This document shows positions 16,569 to 24,783 of a stretch of DNA of 64,000 nt, piece by piece (position 1 is the first letter of the stretch; every line of letters begins with the position of its first letter). The position numbers and the translations under genes are program-made. This DNA is from Mesorhizobium_A sp041913465 (GTDB lineage Bacteria > Pseudomonadota > Alphaproteobacteria > Rhizobiales > Rhizobiaceae), in the NCBI GenBank assembly GCA_041913465.1, contig JAYSFJ010000004.1, forward strand, positions 248,001 through 312,000, written 5' to 3'. The notes under the pieces were generated by a model, which was not told the origin of the DNA, made no database searches, and saw only the letters and a list, made by a program, of their open reading frames with translations.

Positions 16569-17831
16569 ATGCGTCGAATTGTTGTGACCGGCATGGGTTT
16601 AGTCGGCCCCCTTGGTTCCGGGGCTGAAATAGGCTGGAAAAGACTCCTTGACGGGAAATCGGGAATTAGGAGTTTGCCCGATGAAATCTCCAACGATCTG
16701 CCGGTGAAAATCGGGGGAATCGTTCCTAGCCAGATTGAAGATTCCGAAGCCGGTTTCGATCCCGATTTGATCGTTGACGCAAAGGATCAACGAAAAATGG
16801 ATCGCTTCATTCTGTTTGCACTTGCGGCCGCGAAGGAGGCTCTTGAAACGGCGGGATGGCATCCCACAAGCGACTACGAACGTGAGCGCACGGCGACAAT
16901 TATCGCCTCTGGTATAGGCGGGTTTCCTGCAATCGCTTCGGCAGTTCGCATAACGGATACACGGGGAGCACGGAGGCTCTCACCCTTTACCGTGCCATCG
17001 TTCCTCGCCAACCTCGCGGCAGGACAGGCTACCATTAGGTATGGATTTACAGGCCCAATTGGCACGCCTGTAACCGCCTGCGCTGCCAGCGTTCAGGCCA
17101 TCGGCGACGCCGCGCGGCTGATACGCTCCAACGAGGCGGATATCGCTCTGTGCGGCGGAGCAGAAGCTTGTATTGACAAGGTTAGTCTCGGGGCATTTGC
17201 CGCCGCGCGAGCACTATCCACCGGCTACAATACTACCCCGGAACTGGCGTCGAGGCCGTTCGACACCGAGCGCGATGGTTTCGTAATGTCTGAAGGGGCG
17301 GGTCTGATCGTCATAGAAGAATTAGAACATGCCCTCGCTCGGGGTGCCAAGCCCATAGCGGAATTGGTGGGATACGGCACAAGCGCCGATGCACATCATA
17401 TGACTGCCGGTCCAGAGGACGGCCGAGGCGCGGCCCGTGCGATGGAAATTGCACTCCAGAGTGCCGGGTTGAAGGCAATCGATATTCAACATTTGAACGC
17501 TCATTCGACCTCCACCCCCGTAGGAGATCGAGGAGAAATTGCCGCGATAAAATCCGTGTTTGGCAATCATGATGTGGCCGTAAGCGCCACGAAATCGGCG
17601 ACGGGGCACCTACTTGGTGCCGCAGGTGGTATTGAGGCAATCTTCACGATACTCGCCCTACGGGATCAAATCGCTCCCCCCACGAGAAACTTAGAAAACC
17701 CCGATCCTGTTGCCGCAGGTATCGACCTAGTTCACCAATCTGCGCGGCCCATTCTCATGGAACATGCCATTTCCAACGGATTCGGCTTTGGCGGCGTTAA
17801 TGCAAGTGTCGCTTTCCGGCGATGGCAATAA
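16569..17831 (+). CDS. 3-oxoacyl-ACP synthase II (FabF-like), cargo copy
   Basis: A 420-residue condensing enzyme. It starts VVTGMGLVGPLGSG, with the catalytic Cys in VTACAASVQAIGDA about residue 172, His in NAHSTSTPVGDRGE about 310 and the second His in KSATGHLLGAAGG about 348. The C-terminal NGFGFGGVNAS is also present, so all three Cys-His-His residues exist. It catalyses chain elongation with malonyl-ACP. A stand-alone fabF beside its own regulator on an ICE suggests an accessory role: a drug-insensitive synthase (KAS inhibitors) or membrane-lipid change. This is inference; no neighbouring fab or acp gene is present. Confidence 0.9.
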   Translation: MRRIVVTGMGLVGPLGSGAEIGWKRLLDGKSGIRSLPDEISNDLPVKIGGIVPSQIEDSEAGFDPDLIVDAKDQRKMDRFILFALAAAKEALETAGWHPTSDYERERTATIIASGIGGFPAIASAVRITDTRGARRLSPFTVPSFLANLAAGQATIRYGFTGPIGTPVTACAASVQAIGDAARLIRSNEADIALCGGAEACIDKVSLGAFAAARALSTGYNTTPELASRPFDTERDGFVMSEGAGLIVIEELEHALARGAKPIAELVGYGTSADAHHMTAGPEDGRGAARAMEIALQSAGLKAIDIQHLNAHSTSTPVGDRGEIAAIKSVFGNHDVAVSATKSATGHLLGAAGGIEAIFTILALRDQIAPPTRNLENPDPVAAGIDLVHQSARPILMEHAISNGFGFGGVNASVAFRRWQ

Positions 17832-17865
17832 CAGTCCCGGACGGTGCTTCCGCGACCACTTCGGC

Positions 17866-18852
17866 TCACGCCCTCGCTATCCGTGGCAGTACCGAATTCG
17901 TGCAGACCTGCCGGCCCATGTCGTTGGCGAGACTGAGCAGGTTACGAAGCGCCGCGCTGCGGTTGGACGGCGACCAGACAGCCGAGAAGGCGACCGGCTC
18001 CGGCTCGTCGGCGAAGGGCAAGAAGACAATGCCGGTTGACGGCAACAGCGCCGTGGCCGCACTGACGATGGTGATGCCGAAGCCCTGTCCGACCATGGAC
18101 AGCAGCGCGCCGCGCCCCACGTCGAAGCGCAGGATCGACGGCGCGGGCCAGAGTCCGGCATGGCGCAGCACGATATGGCTATGAACTTGCGGGCCAGTGC
18201 CGCCATGCCGAACAAGAAACGTCTCGCCCGCCAGATCGGCCCATGTAACGGCCGACCGCTCGGCGAACGGATGCCGCTCCGGTAACACCGCCACGAGCGG
18301 TTCGGTCCATATGTGGCGGGAATGGCAGTCGGGCAGCTCGGGCGTGCCGGCCACGAACACCACGTCCAGCCGGTCGGCGCGAAGCTGCATGACCGCATCG
18401 CGGGCCGTACCTTCGGTCATTTCGACTTCAACGCCGGGGTGGTCTTCGCGGTATTGGCCGATCAGCTTTGCGAGGAAGCTGCGAGGGATCAGGGCATGGA
18501 TACCGATGCGAAGCCGGCCGCTTTCTCCGGCTGCCGCCATGCCGGCGGTCTTCACCGCATGGTCGAGTTGGTCGATGCCTGCGGCTATCCGCTCGACGAA
18601 GTGGCGTCCGGCCTCGGTCAACCGAACACCCCGCGCATGGCGCTCGAACAGAACGATGCCAAGGTCTTCTTCCAGCGCCTTCACGCGGGCGCTGACGCTG
18701 GATTGCGCCACGCCGAGCGCATTGGCGGCGTGGCGGAAGTTCAGATATTCGGCGACGGCGAGAGTGTGAACTAAGGTCATCATCGGCACTCGCCCCGAGA
18801 GGAGATGATGGCTCAACGGATTTAATCCGTCATTCCTCGTAAGTCTACGCAT
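17866..18852 (-). CDS. LysR-family regulator, copy 2 (next to tet(G))
   Basis: A 328-residue LysR regulator, near-duplicate of the one at 14896-15876 (shared stretches such as VAEYLNFRHAANALGVAQSS and TARDAVMQLRA). Its N-terminus MRRLTRNDGLNPLSHHLLSG is the form usual for the traG-linked family, so this start was preferred. It lies 20 bp from tet(G), an order known from the floR-tetR-tet(G)-lysR block of Salmonella island SGI1. It probably travelled with the tetracycline genes from another ICE of this family rather than controlling them. Confidence 0.88.
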   Translation of the reverse strand: MRRLTRNDGLNPLSHHLLSGRVPMMTLVHTLAVAEYLNFRHAANALGVAQSSVSARVKALEEDLGIVLFERHARGVRLTEAGRHFVERIAAGIDQLDHAVKTAGMAAAGESGRLRIGIHALIPRSFLAKLIGQYREDHPGVEVEMTEGTARDAVMQLRADRLDVVFVAGTPELPDCHSRHIWTEPLVAVLPERHPFAERSAVTWADLAGETFLVRHGGTGPQVHSHIVLRHAGLWPAPSILRFDVGRGALLSMVGQGFGITIVSAATALLPSTGIVFLPFADEPEPVAFSAVWSPSNRSAALRNLLSLANDMGRQVCTNSVLPRIARA

Positions 18853-18872
18853 ACCAATTCGCCATGACTCAA

Positions 18873-20048
18873 TCACAATGAAGTTGCGAAAGGTCTGCGT
18901 AGTATTGGCAGACATATTAAATAGAGAATCGCGCCGACAATCCAAACCCAACCGTTCCATGCTCCTATGGTGGCAGAATAGAGTGCCGTGAAGCCAAGCG
19001 GTCCCGCGATAGAGCTTAGATTGGTGAGGCTTGTAAGCGTTCCCTGTAAAGCTCCTTGCTTGTTACTGCTGACATTGTTTGAGAGCATTGCCTGCAAGGC
19101 CGGCATGCCAACACCTCCGGCGGCAAGCAGCAACAAAATCGGGAACACCATCCATCCCTGCGTGGCAAAAGCCAGAAGAATGAAGCCAGTCGCATCCGCA
19201 GCCATGCCAAAGAGTAGCGTACGCCGCTCTCCAAGCCGGCCTGAAAGCGGGCCGGTAACAAACGCTTGGAAGATCGCATGTGTTGCTCCAAACGCCGCAA
19301 GCGACAAACCAACAGTCGTGGTGTCCCACTGAAAACGGTCCTCGCCATAGATGACCCATAGAGCCGCAGGCACTTGGCCGATCAGTTGAATGATGAAGAA
19401 AACTGCGAAAAGCGCAGCTAGCCCGCGCAATGTATCATCCAGCCGGAACAGAACGAATGGTTTGATGCGAACCGGCTTTCCGGTCCCGCCATGGCTGCGA
19501 TGAGTCTCCTTGAGAAAAATGCAGGCAAGCAGGAACGCGAAGCCGTTGAGAAGGGCAGCGGCGATAAACGGAGTATGGGCAGAAATACCACCGAGCATAC
19601 CACCAAGTGCTGGCCCGGCAATCATGCCTGCCCCATAACAGGCCCCCATGTAGCCGAACCAGCGTGCGCGAGAACCTTCCCCCGTCGAATCCGCAATGGT
19701 TGAGGCAGCTACAGCTCCGGTTGCGCCCGTGATGCCGGAGACGAGCCGGCCGATATAGAGCACCCATAAGACCGGCGCTGATGCCATAATCGTGTAATCG
19801 ACTGCGGCTCCCGCAAGGGAAGCCAGAAGCACCGGACGCCGACCGTAAGCATCTGAAAATTGTCCAAGCACGGGCGCGAAGATGACCTGCATCAACGCAT
19901 AGAGTGACAGCAAGGCACCATAGTGACCAGCGACCTGCTCCGCCGGCACAAGCTCGCGCAGAAGCGTCGGAAGGACCGGCATGATGAGGCCGAGTCCCAT
20001 GGCGTCGAGACTGACGATCAGCAGGGCGATGATGGCAGAGCTGCGCAC
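18873..20048 (-). CDS. tet(G): Tet(G) tetracycline efflux transporter
   Basis: A 391-residue MFS antiporter with 12 membrane segments. It begins MRSSAIIALLIVSLDAMGLG and carries the tetracycline-efflux loop 2-3 motif GQFSDAYGRRPVLL and the motif-C segment GPALGGMLGG. From memory the whole sequence follows Tet(G) closely, with scattered substitutions, and it ends ICLPILRRPFATSL. It exports tetracycline-Mg complexes for protons. Divergent from tetR(G), with two tet operators in the 104-bp gap. Confidence 0.95.
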   Translation of the reverse strand: MRSSAIIALLIVSLDAMGLGLIMPVLPTLLRELVPAEQVAGHYGALLSLYALMQVIFAPVLGQFSDAYGRRPVLLASLAGAAVDYTIMASAPVLWVLYIGRLVSGITGATGAVAASTIADSTGEGSRARWFGYMGACYGAGMIAGPALGGMLGGISAHTPFIAAALLNGFAFLLACIFLKETHRSHGGTGKPVRIKPFVLFRLDDTLRGLAALFAVFFIIQLIGQVPAALWVIYGEDRFQWDTTTVGLSLAAFGATHAIFQAFVTGPLSGRLGERRTLLFGMAADATGFILLAFATQGWMVFPILLLLAAGGVGMPALQAMLSNNVSSNKQGALQGTLTSLTNLSSIAGPLGFTALYSATIGAWNGWVWIVGAILYLICLPILRRPFATSL

Positions 20049-20081
20049 CTGAAACTCCAGCGCCGCTCAATGCGAGCGACT

Positions 20082-20124
20082 TTATCAATGATAAGGACAT
20101 AGACATAGAACTTATCGGTGATAA
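20082..20124. promoter_or_regulatory. Two tet operators between tet(G) and tetR
   Basis: TTATCAATGATAA (20082-20094) and TTATCGGTGATAA (20112-20124) are near-palindromes with the TTATC/GATAA half-sites of class tet operators. They are 30 bp apart, in the divergent promoter region, as expected for TetR control of both genes. Confidence 0.85.
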
Positions 20125-20152
20125 ATTGTCAAGCGTTGGCGAAGGAACGTGA

Positions 20153-20779
20153 ATGACCAAACTGGACAAGGGCACCGTGATCGCAGCGGCGCTGGAGCTG
20201 CTGAACGAGGTTGGCATGGACAACCTGACGACGCGAAAGCTCGCTGAACGCCTCAAGGTTCAGCAGCCTGCGCTTTACTGGCATTTCCAGAACAAGCGCG
20301 CGCTGCTTGACGCACTGGCCGAGGCAATGCTGACGGAACGCCACACCCGCTCGCTACCCGAAGAGAACGAAGACTGGCGGCTATTCCTGAAAGAGAACGC
20401 CCAGAGTTTCAGAACGGCGTTGCTCTATTATCGCGACGGGGCGCGCATCCATGCCGGCACTCGACCGACAGAACCGAATTTTGGCGCTGCCGAGACACAA
20501 ATACGCTTTCTCTGCGCGGCGGGCTTTGGTCCGAAGCACGCTGTTTGGGCGCTCCGGGCGGTCAGTCACTATGTGGTCGGTTCCGTTCTCGAGCAGCAGG
20601 CATCTGATGCCGATGAGAGAGTTCCGGACAGGCCAGATGTGTCCGAGCAAGCACCGTCGTCCTTCCTGCACGATCTGTTTCACGAGTTGGAAACAGACGG
20701 CATGGATGCTGCGTTCAACTTCGGACTCGACAGCCTCATCGCTGGTTTCGAGCGGCTGCGTTCATCTACAACAGATTAG
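20153..20779 (+). CDS. tetR(G): TetR(G) repressor of tetracycline efflux
   Basis: A 208-residue TetR-class repressor. The HTH (VIAALELLNEVGMDNLTTR, KLAERLKVQQPALYWHFQNK) precedes the ligand-binding core with TetR-type residues (RTALLYYRDGARIHAGTRP, GSVLEQQASDADERVP). It is divergent from tet(G), with operators in between. It releases DNA upon binding Mg-tetracycline. Confidence 0.95.
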   Translation: MTKLDKGTVIAAALELLNEVGMDNLTTRKLAERLKVQQPALYWHFQNKRALLDALAEAMLTERHTRSLPEENEDWRLFLKENAQSFRTALLYYRDGARIHAGTRPTEPNFGAAETQIRFLCAAGFGPKHAVWALRAVSHYVVGSVLEQQASDADERVPDRPDVSEQAPSSFLHDLFHELETDGMDAAFNFGLDSLIAGFERLRSSTTD

Positions 20780-20892
20780 AGGCTTATGCCCCTTTGCCGC
20801 CCCAACTGCCACGACACCGATCCGCTTTGCACGATGCCTATGACCTCACAGCCGAGCTGGCGGTCGATGACCGGCCGCCACGGAACAAGGGA
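20776..20892 (-). pseudogene. Fragment of a second traI (3' end only)
   Basis: The minus strand encodes LVPWRPVIDRQLGCEVIGIV and then WQLGRQRGISL before a stop. This closely matches the C-terminus of the intact TraI at 22417-24471, which has LVPWRPVIDRQLGREVAGIM and WQLGRQRGLGL. The similarity starts near 20892 and continues to the stop at 20776, overlapping the tail of tetR. The DNA is diverged from the resident traI, so it came from a related element rather than a recent local copy. Confidence 0.85.
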
Positions 20893-20897
20893 AATGA

Positions 20898-20924
20898 GCG
20901 GTATCTTGCCGGACAGGATACCGC
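20898..20924. other. Perfect hairpin between the traI fragment and floR
   Basis: GCGGTATC and GATACCGC are perfect arms around an 11-base loop. It lies in the short gap between the traI remnant and the floR terminator hairpin. There is no T-run, so a terminator role is uncertain. Confidence 0.45.
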
Positions 20925-20974
20925 CATTCACAAGGTTTCGATGATTATTGCGCCACATCGGAGCGGGCTTGCTT

Positions 20975-20997
20975 CCAGTCGTCGGCTAGACGACTGG
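20975..20997 (-). terminator. Hairpin spanning the floR stop codon
   Basis: CCAGTCGTC and GACGACTGG form a perfect 9-bp stem with a 5-base loop containing the floR stop codon. It is probably the 3' end structure of the floR transcript, although no U-tract follows. Confidence 0.45.
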
Positions 20998-22200
20998 CGA
21001 CTTCTCGGTGGCAGCATCACGGGATCGAAGGAGCGCCAGCCCCAACGACACCAGCACTGCCATTGCCGTGGCGTAACAAATCACGGGCCACGCTGTATCG
21101 CCGTTTAACAGCGTCACCGCCAATGTCCCGACGATACTGACTATCAGGCTTTGGATGCAGAAGTAGAACGCAACCGCTGATCCAGCGATGTCGTCGAACT
21201 GCGCAAGTGCGCCGTTGGCGGTAACGGACACCGTGAAGACAATGCCGACCGCGACAACCCACATCGGCAGGATGAAGCTGAAAAATGACGGCGATCCGAA
21301 AAGTTGGCCGATCCCCAACAGGATCGCGCCGGAAACGAGCAACGCCATCCCGCGCGCTACGCATCCCGCGATACCCCATTTGGCAACGAAGGACTTTGCG
21401 AAGCGGGTTGTCGTGACCATGACCAGCGCGACAGTCGCGAAGGCCAAGCTAAATCCGATCTCGGAATAGCCGGCTTGGCCTATGAGAACACGGGGGGCTG
21501 TCGAGAAGAAAACGAAGAATGTGCCCATGCCGGCACTAAATCCGACTGTGTAAACCCAAAAGGCCGGACTCGCGAAGATCGGCAAAACAGATCGTTGCGT
21601 TCTGGCCTGATCCAACGGTCGGGTTTCATGCCACCTGAAACTGGCGTTCAAGAGTGCGAGCGAAGCCAGTGCAGCCAGTGTGATGAAGATCGCCTGCCAT
21701 CCCCAAAACTCGCCGATCAGCGCACCGGCTATAGGGCCGAGCGCAGGCACGAACGCCAGCATCGAACTGAAAAGGCCGTAGATGACGGCACCTTCGGGAC
21801 GATCGGCATATACGTCGCGCACGGTCGCGAAGGTGGCCACCAGCATGGCCGATGCTCCAACTGCCTGAACCAGACGAAACGCAACAAAGGCTAATGCAGT
21901 TGAAGAACAAGCCGCTCCCAGAGACGCAGCAACGAAAGCCGTTGCACCTACAAGCAGGATCGGCCGTCGCCCGACGCGATCGGAGAGTGGCCCAAAGATC
22001 ACTTGGCCCACACCGAGCATCACCATGTAGAGGCTCAACGTGAGTTGGATTATGGATGGAGTCGTGTTCAGGACGCCCGGCATCGCCGGAACGACTGGAA
22101 GATAAATATCCATCGCCAGCGAGGCGAGGATGTCGAAGGGAGCCATAAGCAGCAAGGCTGCCGGCAGCGTATAGGCCCACGCGGGGCGTGTGGTGGTCAT
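20986..22200 (-). CDS. floR: FloR florfenicol/chloramphenicol exporter
   Basis: A 404-residue MFS drug exporter. It starts MTTTRPAWAYTLPAALLLMA, then LASLAMDIYLPVVPAMPG with the acidic MDIYLPVVP motif of phenicol/DHA1 exporters, GPLSDRVGRRPILL and the end RDAATEKSPVV. The sequence follows FloR closely with scattered substitutions. It lies between two traI 3' ends (resident and fragment), which points to capture next to a relaxase gene. The 216 bp in front (22201-22416) are AT-richer and carry its promoter; no clear motif was assigned. Confidence 0.95.
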   Translation of the reverse strand: MTTTRPAWAYTLPAALLLMAPFDILASLAMDIYLPVVPAMPGVLNTTPSIIQLTLSLYMVMLGVGQVIFGPLSDRVGRRPILLVGATAFVAASLGAACSSTALAFVAFRLVQAVGASAMLVATFATVRDVYADRPEGAVIYGLFSSMLAFVPALGPIAGALIGEFWGWQAIFITLAALASLALLNASFRWHETRPLDQARTQRSVLPIFASPAFWVYTVGFSAGMGTFFVFFSTAPRVLIGQAGYSEIGFSLAFATVALVMVTTTRFAKSFVAKWGIAGCVARGMALLVSGAILLGIGQLFGSPSFFSFILPMWVVAVGIVFTVSVTANGALAQFDDIAGSAVAFYFCIQSLIVSIVGTLAVTLLNGDTAWPVICYATAMAVLVSLGLALLRSRDAATEKSPVV

Positions 22201-22416
22201 GACGAATCAACCGCTCGATTAAGGATACCGGGCAGCGTCTGCTCGTCAGCAATCAGATGGGATTGGTCTTACAGAGCGCCGCAACAACAATTCTGATGTT
22301 GCGGCTTACTTGTCTGCTGACTTGGAATTTCCCATGCTGATGGCTCCACGATTACGAAATTGAATAGCAGCTCTTATCGAATTAGTTGTTGCGTTGCAAT
22401 GCGGTATCGTTGGCTC

Positions 22417-24471
22417 CTATAGCCCCAACCCCCGCTGCCGCCCTAACTGCCACGACACCGAACCGCCCTGCATGATACCCGCGACCTCGCGGCCGAGCTG
22501 GCGGTCGATGACCGGCCGCCACGGGACAAGCGTGAACTCATGGCTCTTTTCCACCACGGCGAACTTGCCGCTCGTTAGCTGAACAGTCCCGGTGAACTTG
22601 CCGCTGACGTTCTCGCCGTCCGTAGCGGCACGGAACGGCAACCCCTTGCCCTCGGCCATCTCCGCGCCGATGCGAGCAACCTCGCGTTCGCGCAGCGTAG
22701 CGAGAAGGTTGCGCCGATAGAAGATGCGACCGTCCCGCGCTCGGCTGGCGTCGCGCTGCTCGACATGATGCTCGCGGCGCTGCTCCATCGCCTCGCGCAC
22801 CTGCTGGCCGAAGCCGGTCGGCGCAAGGCCGGCCGTCTCGCCATGGATCAGCCGCCGGTCCAGCCAGGTCGCGCCGTCCGATCCGATCTGCCTGTCCAGA
22901 TTGACGGGAGAGACGACGCGAACGCTGGCCTGCCGGTCGCGGCCGGCATCATAGGCGGCGGCGCGGCTCTCGAAATCTTCGGGAATGCGCCACTGGTCGG
23001 CGTCGATGCGCTCGACGATTCCGGCGCGGCGTAACGCCTCCAGCCGGCGCACATGAGCATCGACATAGCCCTCGTAGTCGCCGCCCGGAACACGGCCCTC
23101 GAATTTCGCCTGCTCCAGATGACGGCTCGGCCGATAGATACCGTCCTCGGCGATGGCGGTGATGGTGCGGTCGGACGGCCGGGGTGCTGCCTCGGCCGGG
23201 CCGATCTGGATGACGCTGCCGATGCGGGCGTCCTCCAGCCGCTCGGGCGCGATGCCCGCGATGTGGTGGGTGCGGCCGTCGATCCCGTCCACCACAACGG
23301 TCAGGTTCTCCCCCAACTCGTCGGACAGGTGCTTGTCCACGACGCTGCCGATGATGGGCGTCTCGGGCGCTCCGTCATGGATTTGGAAGCTCATGGGATC
23401 GCGTTCGCCGCCCTGCGGGCCGAGCGCCTTCTGCATGGTGCGGATAATGTCGCCGCGCTCGCCTAGCTCGCGCAAGGCTGGCTCCATGTCCTTGCTCAAT
23501 TCCCAAACGGCGGGCGCGTGCTCGGTCGCCAGCCCCATCTTCTCCAGCTTGCCGAGACGGCGCAGGCGTAGCGTCCGCTCGAACTGCCGCCTCGGCTCTG
23601 CCGGTTCATGGCGCAAGTCGAGGAAACGGGCATCGGCTTCCTCGGTCATGGCGCGGTCGATCCGGGTGAAACGATCTTGGTCGATTTCGGCCGACAGCTT
23701 GCGGGTCTGCTCGATCTCGGTGACGGGGCCGAGTTCCAGACTGGCAAGCTCGCTGGCGCGTTCGCGCAGGCCGGCGGAAAGGTAGTCGCCGTTAATGACT
23801 AGATCCACGCCCGTATCGTCGCGGCCGTTGACGATGACATGCACATGGGGATGGCCGGTGTTGTAGTGATTGACGGCAACCCAATCGAGTTTCGTGCCGA
23901 GGTCGGCTTCCACCTGTTTCATGAAATCGCGGGTGTAGGCCGTGAGGTCCGATAGCTCCGCGCCGTCCTCGGGCGAGACGATGAATCTGAATTGGTGGCG
24001 GTCGTCCTTGCCGCGATCAAGGAAGGCGTCGCCATCGGCGCGGTCCTCATGTGCCGAATAGAGCCGGCCGCGCTCGCCGTCGCGTGAGGTTCCGTCACGC
24101 TGGACATAGCGCAGATGCGCGCGGGCACGGCCGCCCTTCCACGCGGCCCTGACGCTGCGCTGCTTGACGATCACGCGGCGGCTGCCCGACTGGCGATGAT
24201 GCCAATGGCCGGAGATATTGCGAGCGCGCACGAAGCTCGCGCCCCGGCCGCGCTTCACGCCCTTGCCGCTGGCGACCACGGCACGGGACCGGCCCGGCGT
24301 TGACGGGCGGGCGGATGACGGCACGGAAGGATCGCGGGAGGCCGCTGCCTGATGCTGCCGGGTGATCTTCCTGACCTGCGTGAAAAAGCTCTTGGTCTTG
24401 CCGGCCTTCGGCGTGTCGGATCGGATGCGGCCGGGCTTCGGTCGGAAGCGGTTTTCGTCGTCGGCGCTCAA
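22417..24471 (-). CDS. traI: TraI, VirD2-like (MOB-P) relaxase with DUF3363 domain
   Basis: A 684-residue relaxase. A basic N-terminus precedes the relaxase core, with HLRYVQRDGTSRDGERG, HQFRFIVSPEDGAEL and the metal-binding triple-His motif HPHVHVIVNG about residues 204-213. A long DUF3363 region follows (IARTPERLED-type strands, WLDRRLIHGETAGLAPTGFG) and ends LVPWRPVIDRQLGREVAG. It nicks oriT and pilots the strand through TraG/Trb. The coding strand and position next to the lytic transglycosylase are standard for this ICE family. Confidence 0.94.
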   Translation of the reverse strand: MSADDENRFRPKPGRIRSDTPKAGKTKSFFTQVRKITRQHQAAASRDPSVPSSARPSTPGRSRAVVASGKGVKRGRGASFVRARNISGHWHHRQSGSRRVIVKQRSVRAAWKGGRARAHLRYVQRDGTSRDGERGRLYSAHEDRADGDAFLDRGKDDRHQFRFIVSPEDGAELSDLTAYTRDFMKQVEADLGTKLDWVAVNHYNTGHPHVHVIVNGRDDTGVDLVINGDYLSAGLRERASELASLELGPVTEIEQTRKLSAEIDQDRFTRIDRAMTEEADARFLDLRHEPAEPRRQFERTLRLRRLGKLEKMGLATEHAPAVWELSKDMEPALRELGERGDIIRTMQKALGPQGGERDPMSFQIHDGAPETPIIGSVVDKHLSDELGENLTVVVDGIDGRTHHIAGIAPERLEDARIGSVIQIGPAEAAPRPSDRTITAIAEDGIYRPSRHLEQAKFEGRVPGGDYEGYVDAHVRRLEALRRAGIVERIDADQWRIPEDFESRAAAYDAGRDRQASVRVVSPVNLDRQIGSDGATWLDRRLIHGETAGLAPTGFGQQVREAMEQRREHHVEQRDASRARDGRIFYRRNLLATLREREVARIGAEMAEGKGLPFRAATDGENVSGKFTGTVQLTSGKFAVVEKSHEFTLVPWRPVIDRQLGREVAGIMQGGSVSWQLGRQRGLGL

Positions 24472-24783
24472 GGGCGCGACTCCAGCCCAAACCGCCGGAA
24501 AACGGCCGATCTGCCCCTATGGTGCCGCTCGAAACCCTGCAAAGCCAAGGCTTTGCGCGAAATCGCGGCACGCGGCCCCTCAAAACCATGGTGCCGGAAC
24601 CGGCCACCTAACCAGTGTGCAGACAACAATAATTTCCAGAAGCGGCCCCATATGGTGCCGTCTTCTTTAATCTTGCCCTCCGCCCTTCTGCCTTTTCTGC
24701 CCCTCCTGCCGGGAATCCAGCCGGGCGCAAACCTACCCGACCGGATGCCGAAACCAGCGCCGCCGAGCGCGGGAACGCCGCCC
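24472..24783. other. Intergenic region in front of traI: candidate oriT
   Basis: These 312 bp carry no convincing gene. On the minus strand the word GGCACCAT occurs three times (about 24519-24526, 24588-24595, 24652-24659), twice followed by a G-rich run (GGGGC). The last copy sits in a palindrome centred on CATATG. Repeats directly in front of a MOB-P relaxase gene are where an oriT would be expected. A nick site could not be identified. Confidence 0.4.

Noticed and set aside
18873..22200. Composite transposon carrying tet(G) and floR
   Set aside because: No transposase or insertion-sequence ends were found around or between the genes; ICE gene fragments flank them instead.
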